From: Paenibacillus wulumuqiensis
GTDB lineage: Bacteria > Bacillota > Bacilli > Paenibacillales > Paenibacillaceae
Assembly: GCF_000971965.1 (NCBI RefSeq)
Contig: NZ_KQ040795.1
Location: forward strand, 228,464-292,463
Reading direction: 5' to 3'
Length of the DNA stretch: 64,000 bases
In this document: piece by piece, positions 17,919 through 25,676 of the stretch
Layout: every line of letters begins with the position of its first letter
How positions within the stretch are numbered: the first letter of the stretch is position 1
Made by a program: the position numbers and the translations under genes
The notes under the pieces: model-generated
Seen by the model: the letters and a program-made list of their open reading frames with translations, nothing else
Database searches by the model: none
What the model was told of the DNA's origin: nothing

Positions 17919-19775
17919 TCAGGAAGAGACCTTCAGTTGACTATGGAACAGATCGCTGTAGAATCCCCCCTGCTCCAGCAGCTGCTCGTGGGAACCCTTT
18001 TCCATAATCTGTCCGTCACGCAGGACCAGAATCTGATCGGCCGAACGGATTGTGTTCAGGCGGTGGGCAATGACAAAACTGGTCCGGCCTTCCATCAGGC
18101 GCTGTAGCCCCTCCTGAATTCGGATCTCGGTGACGGTATCGATGCTGCTCGTGGCTTCATCGAGAACCAGGATCGCCGGGTCCGCCAGCATGGCGCGCGC
18201 AATCGTGAGCAGCTGACGCTGTCCCTGGCTGATGCCGCCACCGTCACGGCCCAGATGATGCTGGTAGCCATCCGGCAGACGACAGATAAAGCTGTCTGCA
18301 TTGGCCATCACCGCTGCCTGCTCCACCTCTTGATCTGTCGCTTCCAGCCGTCCATAACGGATATTATCCATAATTGTGCCTTCGAACAGAAAGGAATCCT
18401 GCAGCACAAAGGCCATATGTTCACGCAGACTCGCCCGGCGCAGCTGCTTGATGTCCTGTCCATCGACTGTAATGATACCTTCATCCGCATCATAGAAACG
18501 CGAAATCAGCTGAATCAGTGTCGTCTTACCGGCACCGGTCGGTCCGACGAGAGCAATCATCTCACCCGGCTCTGCCCGGAAGGAAATATGCTGCAGGGTA
18601 CTTCGTCCCTCTCCGGCATCATAGCCAAAGGACACATCACAGAACTCCACTTCTCCGCGGATCTGCTTCACTTCAACCGCCTGCTGCTCATCGGATTCTT
18701 CCACATCTTCATCCATAATCTCGAATACCCGCTCGGCTCCGGCAATCGCGGACAGCAGCGTATTCCACTGGTTCGCCAGATCATTCAGCGGGCGGGTGAA
18801 TTGACGGGCATATTCCACGAAAATGACAATCACTCCAACCGTAATCGCGCCGCGAATCGCCAGCAGTCCTCCTGCGCCCGCGATCAGGGCAAAGCTCAGA
18901 TTATTGAGTCCATTCATCAGCTTGGGAATAAATCCTGAGATCGTCTGCGCCCAGAATCCGGAGAATCGTATCTTGTCATTGCGCTCGCCAAACTCGCCAA
19001 CAACCCGCTGCTCCTGAGCAAATGCCTTGATAATCTTCTCCCCGGACAGCGTCTCCTCAATATAACCGTTCAGCTCCCCCAGATTGCGCTGCCGTTCCCG
19101 GAACAGCGGACCGGTGCGCCGGGTAATCCAGCGCATCCCCAGTGCCATCAGCGGCACGACGACAAAGGTCAGCAGGGTCAGCAGTGGACTCAGCCACAGC
19201 ATTACCCCCAGCGTCCCGATCAGCGTCAGCACACTGGAGAAAATCTGGATCGCCGAGCTGTTCAGTGTGGAGCTGACATTCTCGATATCATTGGTTACCC
19301 GGCTCATCAGCTCCCCCTGCTGCCTTTTCCCGAAGAACGGAATTGGCAGCCGGTGCAAATGCGAGAACAGATCCGACCGCATTCGGTAGACCGTCTCCTG
19401 GGCAATCTCGATCATCCATACGTTCTGCAGCCAGGAGGTGAGCGAGTTGAGAAGGTATACAACCGCCAAGCCCGCGAGGAACCAGATCCACTGCCTGCCT
19501 GCATTTTGTTCCAGAAAATCATCGATCGCTACGCCGACCAGATACGGTCCGAGCAGAGTTAATGCCGAAGTCAGCAGTACCATGAACAGCACGAGAAACA
19601 GCTTGGCCCGGCGATGGGACAAATAGTTCCAGATGCGTGCAAGCGTGCCTTTCCAGTCTTTGGCCCGCCGCCTTTTGCCTGCTGCGGGAGTGCGCTGGGG
19701 AGTATCACCCGGCTCCTCGGCCGCCACTGCCGGTGGTCTGGGGATACGAAAAGGATCAGTGAATACTTTCCACAC
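17919..19775 (-). CDS. ABC exporter half-transporter, catalytically competent Walker B (BmrD/LmrD type)
   Basis: A 618-residue fused exporter subunit. A Pro/Arg-rich N-terminal extension of about 50 residues is followed by six membrane helices (about 60-340) and an ATPase domain (about 385-618). Walker A is GPTGAGKTTLIQL, Walker B LVLDEATSS with the catalytic Glu, and the H-loop IAHRL is intact; the signature is the unusual ISQGQRQ rather than LSGGQ. The partner encoded upstream has the reverse pattern, so the two make a heterodimer with one degenerate ATP site. The likely role is efflux of drugs or lipidic compounds. The start is the GTG at 19775, with GAGAGGAGG 9 bases upstream inside the partner gene; the coding regions overlap by 20 bases. 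Confidence 0.9.
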   Translation of the reverse strand: MWKVFTDPFRIPRPPAVAAEEPGDTPQRTPAAGKRRRAKDWKGTLARIWNYLSHRRAKLFLVLFMVLLTSALTLLGPYLVGVAIDDFLEQNAGRQWIWFLAGLAVVYLLNSLTSWLQNVWMIEIAQETVYRMRSDLFSHLHRLPIPFFGKRQQGELMSRVTNDIENVSSTLNSSAIQIFSSVLTLIGTLGVMLWLSPLLTLLTFVVVPLMALGMRWITRRTGPLFRERQRNLGELNGYIEETLSGEKIIKAFAQEQRVVGEFGERNDKIRFSGFWAQTISGFIPKLMNGLNNLSFALIAGAGGLLAIRGAITVGVIVIFVEYARQFTRPLNDLANQWNTLLSAIAGAERVFEIMDEDVEESDEQQAVEVKQIRGEVEFCDVSFGYDAGEGRSTLQHISFRAEPGEMIALVGPTGAGKTTLIQLISRFYDADEGIITVDGQDIKQLRRASLREHMAFVLQDSFLFEGTIMDNIRYGRLEATDQEVEQAAVMANADSFICRLPDGYQHHLGRDGGGISQGQRQLLTIARAMLADPAILVLDEATSSIDTVTEIRIQEGLQRLMEGRTSFVIAHRLNTIRSADQILVLRDGQIMEKGSHEQLLEQGGFYSDLFHSQLKVSS

Positions 19776-21675
19776 GGCCGGGTTCCTCCTCTCCAAATTG
19801 GGATGCATAGATTTGGCGGTACAGCTCCGACTCCTGCAGCAGCTGTTCATGATTGCCCTGGGCAATCAGCTGTCCGTCACCGAGCAGCAGTACTCGGTCC
19901 GCCCGGATCGTCGAGCTGATCTTCTGGGTGATCAGAATGGTCGTGCAGGACAGACTGCTGATACTCTCCAGCAGCATCGATTCCGTGCGTACATCGAGCG
20001 CGCTCGTACTGTCATCCAGCAGCAGAATCTGCGGGCGGCGTACCAGTGCTCTGGCGATAGAGAGACGCTGCTTCTGTCCGCCGGACAGATTCACGCCCCG
20101 CTGACCAAGCAGCGTATCATATCCATTCGGCAGCTTGGCGATCGTCTCATGAATCTGGGCCATCCGCGCTGCCGCCTCAATCTCTTCCATGCTGGCATGC
20201 TCGGAGCCCCAGGCGATATTGTCACGAATCGTGCCGCTGAACAGTACAATCTCCTGCGGTACATAGCCGATCATGCCGCGCAGCTGCTCATCACTCATTG
20301 CCTGAATATCTTGTTCCTGCAAATAAATATGCCCACTGTTCGCTTCATACAATCGCAGGATCAGCTGTATGAGCGAGGATTTGCCCGAACCGGTCGCGCC
20401 CATAATTGCAGTCATGCGGCCGGATCTCGCGGTAAAGGAAATGTCCGTCAGAATCGGCGTCTCCACACCCGGATATTTAAAGGAGACCTGACTGAATACA
20501 ATCCCCCGCTGCTGCTCTGGTACTGGATAATCGTTCGTATGAAGAGCGGGACCGGGCGCAGCAGCTTCTTTATTTTCAGTGATGATTCTATCCTGCCGTC
20601 CTGTTGCTGCAGCTCCGTTATGCTGTGATACGCTGATATCCTGCCCTGATGCAGCATCTTTATGATTATTATGACTGACCGCAGTCGATGCATCCGGTGA
20701 TGAAGATGCCGACATCCGGCTGCTCAATTCTTCCTCCGATGCATTCATCACTTCCTCCATCCGCTCTGCCGACGCTCTCGCTCTGGAAAAGGAAGCCACG
20801 ATCATCGAGAACGCGGATAACGCTCCCATCGTACGCATCGAATAATTGATAATCGCCACCACTTCACCGACCGAGGCACTGCCGGACATAATATCACGAT
20901 GTCCAAACCACAGCACCGCGATAATGCTGGCATTCATAATAAACAGAATAAACGGCATCGTCGTCTCGGTCAGCCGCAGCGCAGCTACCGTATCAGTCAT
21001 CAGCTCACCACTGTGCTGCTCAAACCGCTTGCGCTCATGATGCTTGCGTACGAACACGCGGATCAACCGCATACCGGTCAGATTTTCCTGCATTACATTG
21101 TTGACCTTGTCCAGACGCCGCTGTACGAGCTGGAACCTGGCGGCAGCTCGCTTCATTACCGCGATAACGAACAATAGCAGCACCGGGATACCCACCACCA
21201 GCAGCAGACCCAGCTTCACATTGACGATCAGCGCCATCACGCTGCTGCCGACGACCAGCAGCGGCATCCGCAGCATAAAGCGCAGACCCATGAACAGCAT
21301 ATCCTGCAAAATGGTCACATCATTGGTCAGACGGGTGATCAGCGACGACGAAGAGAACCGGCTGAACAGCGCATACGAGAAGGACTGTACCCTTTTATAA
21401 AGCGCTTCCCGAAGATCATAGCCAAGCCCCTGACTCGCATACGAGGCATAGAAGGAGCTGAAGATCCCGGCGATAAAAGCGATAACCGTGCCACCCACCA
21501 GGATGCCGCCCCACAGCAGTACTGTGGACGCATCCTTCTGGCTGACACCATCGTCAATAATTTTGGAGATGAGAAAGGGCTGCAGCAGTTCCAGCGCCAG
21601 CTCGATGAACATCATGAGCAGCGCCAGCACAGCGGCAACCCGGTACTTTTTGAGAAAGGCAAACATAAGCGACAT
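19756..21675 (-). CDS. ABC exporter half-transporter, degenerate ATPase (BmrC/LmrC type)
   Basis: A 639-residue fused exporter subunit: six membrane helices (about 10-310), then an ATPase domain (about 395-639). Walker A is GATGSGKSS and the signature is canonical LSGGQKQRL. In Walker B the catalytic Glu is Asp (LLLDDSTSALD), and the H-loop His is replaced (LITQKI). This is the non-hydrolysing half of heterodimeric exporters such as BmrC. Between the two domains lies an unusual hydrophilic linker of about 80 residues rich in Ser, Ala, His and Asn, much longer than in typical family members. The ATG at 21675 is chosen because AAGGGGG lies 6 bases upstream. The FHA regulator ends 35 bases before it, so the three genes form an operon. 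Confidence 0.9.
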   Translation of the reverse strand: MSLMFAFLKKYRVAAVLALLMMFIELALELLQPFLISKIIDDGVSQKDASTVLLWGGILVGGTVIAFIAGIFSSFYASYASQGLGYDLREALYKRVQSFSYALFSRFSSSSLITRLTNDVTILQDMLFMGLRFMLRMPLLVVGSSVMALIVNVKLGLLLVVGIPVLLLFVIAVMKRAAARFQLVQRRLDKVNNVMQENLTGMRLIRVFVRKHHERKRFEQHSGELMTDTVAALRLTETTMPFILFIMNASIIAVLWFGHRDIMSGSASVGEVVAIINYSMRTMGALSAFSMIVASFSRARASAERMEEVMNASEEELSSRMSASSSPDASTAVSHNNHKDAASGQDISVSQHNGAAATGRQDRIITENKEAAAPGPALHTNDYPVPEQQRGIVFSQVSFKYPGVETPILTDISFTARSGRMTAIMGATGSGKSSLIQLILRLYEANSGHIYLQEQDIQAMSDEQLRGMIGYVPQEIVLFSGTIRDNIAWGSEHASMEEIEAAARMAQIHETIAKLPNGYDTLLGQRGVNLSGGQKQRLSIARALVRRPQILLLDDSTSALDVRTESMLLESISSLSCTTILITQKISSTIRADRVLLLGDGQLIAQGNHEQLLQESELYRQIYASQFGEEEPGRVESIH

Positions 21676-21710
21676 GTGCATCCCCCTTGTGACAGATATA
21701 CCCTACAGCA

Positions 21711-22412
21711 TCAGGATGGAGATACGGTGTCGATCTCTTCATTCTGGGACTGCTTCTTCATATATACCCCTTTTTTGTATACTGACTTGATGACAAAGTG
21801 ATCACCGAGCTTTTTATTCGTCCGGTAAATGAGTGAATTCACTTCGTCCACCCCCACCAGTTCGGCATCTTCCACGCACCGCTCCGGCCAGACTTCACGT
21901 ACAATCTGCTCCCGGGTCACAAAGTGATCGAGGCAGTTATACAGCATCTTGAACAGCTGGTATTCCTTTTTGGACAGGGTAATGCTGTCGCCGCTCACCT
22001 GAATATTTTGCAAATAATCATTCAGCCGGATCTCATGCTCCAGCAGATCGCTGATTCGGTATTCACGCGTCTCTTCAAAGTCGACGCCGCGCTCCAGACG
22101 CAGACCGACCAGCCCGTTGACCAGGGTCAGCTGGTCTCCGTCCGCAACAGGATACTTGCGGTAAGGCTGCAGACGCTGGCCGTTCAGCTCGGTGCCGTTT
22201 TTGCTGCCCAGATCTTCGATGTATACTTCATTGTGCTGGCGGGTAATCCGGCAGTGCTGCTTGGATACCAGCTGGTTATATAGCGGCAGATCCAGCCGGG
22301 TCGTACCGGTATGCCTGCCGATCATTATTTCTTTTTGACTTTCCACATAAACAAACGAACCATGGCCTTCCTGGCCGGCCGTGTCGACAATCAATTTAAT
22401 CATGTCCGGCAT
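21711..22412 (-). CDS. FHA domain / winged-helix transcription regulator
   Basis: A 233-residue two-domain protein. Residues about 5-110 form a forkhead-associated domain with the conserved Gly-Arg (IMIGRHTG), Ser and His (LVSKQHCRI) and Asn-Gly (GSKNGTELNG) that bind phosphothreonine peptides. Residues about 130-225 form an OmpR/PhoB-type winged helix (ITLSKKEYQLFKMLY, TREQIVREVW, KSVYKKGVYM). It has no receiver domain, so the input is likely a Ser/Thr-phosphorylated partner rather than a His-Asp relay. It leads the operon with the heterodimeric ABC exporter and is the obvious candidate to control it (inference). GAGAG lies 6-9 bases before the ATG at 22412. No Ser/Thr kinase gene is in the window. 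Confidence 0.85.
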   Translation of the reverse strand: MPDMIKLIVDTAGQEGHGSFVYVESQKEIMIGRHTGTTRLDLPLYNQLVSKQHCRITRQHNEVYIEDLGSKNGTELNGQRLQPYRKYPVADGDQLTLVNGLVGLRLERGVDFEETREYRISDLLEHEIRLNDYLQNIQVSGDSITLSKKEYQLFKMLYNCLDHFVTREQIVREVWPERCVEDAELVGVDEVNSLIYRTNKKLGDHFVIKSVYKKGVYMKKQSQNEEIDTVSPS

Positions 22413-22640
22413 GTTAATCTCTCACTTTCGGGTATTTTGCCAAAGCATTTCTTCCTGCAGCTGATCGCAGAGACAGTGACAATTTCATCAGATTCATTTC
22501 ATTGTTTGCTTGCCGTGTGGCTTTTATAGTGTATAGATAGAGAGACTGCGTACCACAATCATGGTCAGAACCATCGGCCAACTTTCTTTTCATTATACTA
22601 TACAATTTGTGGAATATATTTCAAAGTGGAGACTGTAAAC

Positions 22641-22868
22641 ATGAAACCGAGACAAATACTTATCTATGGACTGCTTTCTTTTCTGATTGCCAGCAGCATG
22701 GCGCTGTATGTATATCTGGATCACAGGCTTGTTCCTCAGGATAGCGGTACAGGCAGCGGTGTACAGCAGCTGCATATTCAGGATCTGGACGATCTGCACC
22801 AGCTGATGATGGACAAAACCGATCCGTCTGCGGAAGCATCCCGTCAACCGTTGCTGTTGCGCAATTAG
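22641..22868 (+). CDS. small single-pass membrane protein, unknown
   Basis: A 75-residue protein. Residues about 5-25 form one hydrophobic helix (ILIYGLLSFLIASSMALYVYL), followed by a polar tail with an acidic HIQDLDDLHQLMMDK segment. GTGGAG lies 9 bases before the ATG at 22641; an in-frame ATG at 22626 has no site. It is divergent from the FHA regulator (228 bases between starts). I do not recognise the family. Support comes from the ribosome binding site, the coherent membrane helix and the terminator downstream. Confidence 0.55.
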   Translation: MKPRQILIYGLLSFLIASSMALYVYLDHRLVPQDSGTGSGVQQLHIQDLDDLHQLMMDKTDPSAEASRQPLLLRN

Positions 22869-22936
22869 TAGACATTTAGACATAACGATTTCCCGGAAGG
22901 CTGCAGCCTGCTTGCTGGGCACGATGCATTTCATAC

Positions 22937-23004
22937 ATTCACTGCATTCACTGCATTCACTGCATTCACTGCATTCACTGCATTCACTGCATTCACTGCA
23001 TTCA
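22937..23004. repeat. 9-bp tandem repeat, seven copies plus a partial
   Basis: Seven perfect copies of ATTCACTGC run from 22937 to 22999, followed by ATTCA. They lie in non-coding DNA between the small membrane protein and a terminator. Confidence 0.98.
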
Positions 23005-23014
23005 AGCTTATTAT

Positions 23015-23047
23015 AAAAAAAGCGCCTGCTTCATGCAGACGCTTTTT
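23015..23047. terminator. bidirectional terminator
   Basis: AAAAAGCG and CTGC pair with GCAG and CGCTTTTT around TTCAT. It serves the rightward small gene and the convergent DUF6953-type gene. Confidence 0.85.
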
Positions 23048-23113
23048 GCTGTACCTGATGCCGCAGTTCCGGCAGTTATTGTTCATTTCCGGATAAAAGG
23101 AGAATTGACTCTC

Positions 23114-23359
23114 CTATGTCCATGCCCAGAAAAATCCGTCACGATCCCAGGCAACCCGGCCGCCGTGAGATTTGCGGAATGCTTTTTTGATTTCCTTGTC
23201 CAGTGAAATATTGCCGCTCTCGCTGGTAAACAGGTACTGCTCCCCATATTCGGCGCGTACATGGGCGATGGCATCCTCCTGCTTTAACATGCCCTGCTGG
23301 CGAATCTGGTCGACCATCCACTGTGCGATCTGCTGCTCTGTTGTTACTGTAGGCTCCAT
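23114..23359 (-). CDS. small DUF6953-type protein
   Basis: An 81-residue soluble protein with the layout I associate with the DUF6953 family. An N-terminal helix (IAQWMVDQIRQQGMLKQEDA) is followed by EYGEQYLF, a SGNISLDKEIKKAF segment, and a C-terminal VAWDRDGFFWAW. No enzyme motif or membrane segment is seen and the function is unknown. AAAGGAAG lies 5 bases before the ATG at 23359. The family call is from memory of the pattern and is not certain. Confidence 0.72.
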   Translation of the reverse strand: MEPTVTTEQQIAQWMVDQIRQQGMLKQEDAIAHVRAEYGEQYLFTSESGNISLDKEIKKAFRKSHGGRVAWDRDGFFWAWT

Positions 23360-23546
23360 ATGGTCTTCCTTTCCGTGCTAATTGCTTAGCGATATGCTGT
23401 CATTCAAATGTGTAACCTATACGATACAGCCGGTTTGCTGCTCCAGCAGCCTGCTTCCGGCGGGATGGCTGTGCACGATTTTGTGAAACCATAGGTTCTC
23501 CCTAACAGTAGTATACTGTAACCATCCGAAAAGGAGTGCATTCCCC

Positions 23547-23993
23547 ATGAAAAAATATATTTTGCCCATGCTGCTGCTCGTCGGATTACTGTCCGGCTGT
23601 TCGGCACTGGATCAGGTCAATCAGTCCGTGAACTATGTAAGCGAGGTAACCGCATATATTAATGATACTTCCCAGCTGTCCCAGCAGCTGCCCGATCTGG
23701 CGCAGCAGGCGATCACCAACCCGGATGCCCGCCAGACGCTGATCCAGGAGCTGCAAAATGCCCAATCCCAGATCAGCCAATTCCAGAACCTGGAGGTACC
23801 TGGATTTGCACAGGAGCTGCATCAGCAGCTGTCCGGCTACACCGATACACTCAGCACGGAAGTGAATGGTCTGATCGATCAGGCTCAGGCCGGCAAGCTG
23901 ACTCCCGAGACGCTGAACAACTCCCCTATTTTCCAGACGATCGACCAGATCACCGGACTGCTCAACCAGTTCCAGCAGCTGGGTAATAATTAA
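23547..23993 (+). CDS. small lipoprotein, DUF6376 type
   Basis: A 148-residue predicted lipoprotein. The signal sequence MKKYILPMLLLVGLLSGC ends in the lipobox LSGC (Cys18), so the mature protein would be anchored on the outer face of the membrane. The rest is helical and Gln-rich (QISQFQNL, LNQFQQL) with no known catalytic motif. It resembles DUF6376 lipoproteins of Bacillales (NYVSEVTAYIND region). AAAAGGAG lies 9 bases before the ATG. It stands alone; the function is unknown. Confidence 0.82.
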   Translation: MKKYILPMLLLVGLLSGCSALDQVNQSVNYVSEVTAYINDTSQLSQQLPDLAQQAITNPDARQTLIQELQNAQSQISQFQNLEVPGFAQELHQQLSGYTDTLSTEVNGLIDQAQAGKLTPETLNNSPIFQTIDQITGLLNQFQQLGNN

Positions 23994-24063
23994 CGATACT
24001 TGATCAACCGAACGAATAGTATTAATGACATTTATTAATATCATCATCCATCAGCATGATCAG

Positions 24064-24112
24064 GGCCACGAGGATCTTTTCTTTTATTCCAACAAGAAAG
24101 ATACTCGCGGCC
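24064..24112. repeat. imperfect inverted repeat
   Basis: GGCCACGAGGATCTTT and AAAGATACTCGCGGCC pair at 14 of 16 positions across 17 bases. An outer CATCAGC (24049-24055) and GCTGATG (24114-24120) extend the symmetry. No T run follows, so it is not a standard terminator. It lies 105 bases upstream of the acetyltransferase gene. Confidence 0.6.
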
Positions 24113-24216
24113 AGCTGATGGGGCTATATGATGAATATAGATATAGGTGAGGATATATATAATAGAGGTTAGGTAAAGTACTATCATACATAATTACCGG
24201 ATAAGGAGGTACCTTT

Positions 24217-24771
24217 ATGAAGCTAGAGACATCACGCTTGTGGATCAGGGAACTGGTCATGGACGACTGGACGGCTGTCCATACCTACGCTTCGGACCTA
24301 CAAGTGACCCGCCATACGATATGGGGACCCAATACAGAGCAAGATACGCTGGATTACGTGGAATCGATACTGCGCGAGCAGCAGCAGGAACCTCGTACCG
24401 TCTATGAAATGGCGGTGATCCGTAAAGAAAACTCGCAGCTCATCGGTGGCTGCGGACTGCATCTGTCTTCTCCCGGACAGGCAGAAATCGGGTACTGCTA
24501 TCATCCGGACTGCTGGGGTCAGGGTTATGCTTCGGAAGCTGCCCAGGCCATGCTGGAATATGGATTTGGTCAGCTGGACCTACACCGGATCTATGCCAGA
24601 TGTCGCCCGGAGAATACAGGCTCGGCCAAAGTCATGCAAAAAATCGGCATGACCTATGAAGGACATCTGCGGGGACATATGTATTACAAGCAGCAGTGGC
24701 GGGACTCCTATCAGTATTCCATTTTGCAGCAGGAATTCCGTGCGAGAACATCCGGGCAGCGTTCATTGTAA
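24217..24771 (+). CDS. GNAT family N-acetyltransferase (RimJ/RimL type)
   Basis: A 184-residue acetyl-CoA-dependent acetyltransferase. It opens METSRLWIRELVMDDW-like (KLETSRLWIRELVMDDW), as in RimJ/RimL relatives. It carries the acetyl-CoA binding region (IGYCYHPDCWGQGYASEAAQ, with Q/R-x-x-G-x-A) and the late motif FGQLDLHRIYARCRPEN..S.KVMQKIGM. The substrate could be a ribosomal protein N-terminus, an amino acid or a small molecule; sequence alone does not decide. ATAAGGAGG lies 7 bases before the ATG. Monocistronic, with a strong terminator downstream. Confidence 0.88.
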   Translation: MKLETSRLWIRELVMDDWTAVHTYASDLQVTRHTIWGPNTEQDTLDYVESILREQQQEPRTVYEMAVIRKENSQLIGGCGLHLSSPGQAEIGYCYHPDCWGQGYASEAAQAMLEYGFGQLDLHRIYARCRPENTGSAKVMQKIGMTYEGHLRGHMYYKQQWRDSYQYSILQQEFRARTSGQRSL

Positions 24772-24856
24772 GAGATCTTTTTCTACCTTATAGCCAGTAG
24801 GATTCTAATCGCACCGTATAGATTCCCAGGGATATACATGCTCTCAAAAGAAATGC

Positions 24857-24898
24857 AAAAAGCTTCTCTATCCGTTCATACGGACAGAGAAGCTTTTT
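24857..24898. terminator. terminator
   Basis: AAAAAGCTTCTCT / AGAGAAGCTTTTT with inner TCCGT/ACGGA. It lies between the acetyltransferase and the convergent DUF4870 gene. Confidence 0.93.
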
Positions 24899-25018
24899 AA
24901 TTGCTCAGCGTTCCATTATGCTCAAAAATGACACGCATCCGAACAACATTCCCAGACTGCAAATCCGTGTCCCCTTTACAAAAAGGTTGGGGTTCGCCAA
25001 TCAGGCGTTCTCCTCAAT

Positions 25019-25354
25019 TTACTTGATCAACTGAACATTACCAAACAACGGCAGCGGCTTGCGCTGTCCGTTGGCTGCATTGATAATGCCGATGATCATA
25101 AAGGCAAGAATCGCAAGGAAGACGAAAGGATACAATAATCCTCCGATAATTGGAATGATCTGCACTACGACCTGGGCGGCTACCGCCACGATAAACAGAA
25201 CAAGCCCCTGATTGGCATGATACATGGCGAATGATGAATTACGCGCTGCCAGCAGCGGGATAAAGAACAGAATATACGCCAGAATCGCCATTACCTTGTT
25301 GGCTTGTACATCGTTCGGATCTTCCTGTGGATACGGATCTTGAAAATTGGACAT
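25019..25354 (-). CDS. DUF4870 domain-containing membrane protein
   Basis: A 111-residue small membrane protein. After a polar start (QDPYPQEDPNDVQANK) come three hydrophobic helices with the DUF4870 pattern: AILAYILFFIPLLAA, then FAMYHANQGLVLFI, then LAILAFMIIGIINAANGQ(R)KPLP. The function is unknown. I prefer the second ATG (25354), which is 8 bases from GAGAGG, over the ATG at 25360, which is only 2 bases from it. The 322-base gap upstream contains the terminator of the GH43 gene. Confidence 0.87.
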   Translation of the reverse strand: MSNFQDPYPQEDPNDVQANKVMAILAYILFFIPLLAARNSSFAMYHANQGLVLFIVAVAAQVVVQIIPIIGGLLYPFVFLAILAFMIIGIINAANGQRKPLPLFGNVQLIK

Positions 25355-25540
25355 GGACATTACCTCTCTAATCGTTATATTGTCAGTTCATGATTAGCGG
25401 CAGGTATGTAAGATTGAACGTGCTGTTATGTAGTTTGCCGTATCTTGAAATTCAACCAGATTATAACACTGCCGGATAGGTTTGAGTAGGCAGAATTATA
25501 CATATATGAATATTGTACATGCTGCAGTATATACCTGGCC

Positions 25541-25591
25541 AAAAAGCCAAAGAGCTGTCCCTTAACATACGGGATAGCTCTTTGGCTTTTT
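25541..25591. terminator. terminator of the GH43 gene
   Basis: A 16-bp perfect stem, AAAAAGCCAAAGAGCT / AGCTCTTTGGCTTTTT, about 85 bases past the stop of the leftward GH43 gene. Confidence 0.93.
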
Positions 25592-25676
25592 ATCTCTTTT
25601 ATTATTTTGTTTTTTGCTACCCATTTCAGTCTATTGCCTTTGTGCACTGTACTGCACAGCACTATGCCGGATGAAT

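Noticed and set aside
22593..22934. Leftward open frame overlapping the small membrane-protein gene and ending near the 9-bp repeats
   Set aside because: No ribosome binding site, and its composition shows no domain. The rightward frame has both a ribosome binding site and a membrane helix.
22937..23004. CRISPR array
   Set aside because: The unit is 9 bp with no spacers, and no cas gene is near. The same holds for the 7-bp array at 63938.
23547..23993. Leftward 153-codon frame opposite the DUF6376-type lipoprotein (23586-24047)
   Set aside because: The rightward frame has a lipobox, signal sequence and ribosome binding site; the leftward one has none of these.
25426..25662. 78-codon leftward frame between the GH43 and DUF4870 genes
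   Set aside because: It spans the strong terminator at 25541-25591 and has no ribosome binding site.
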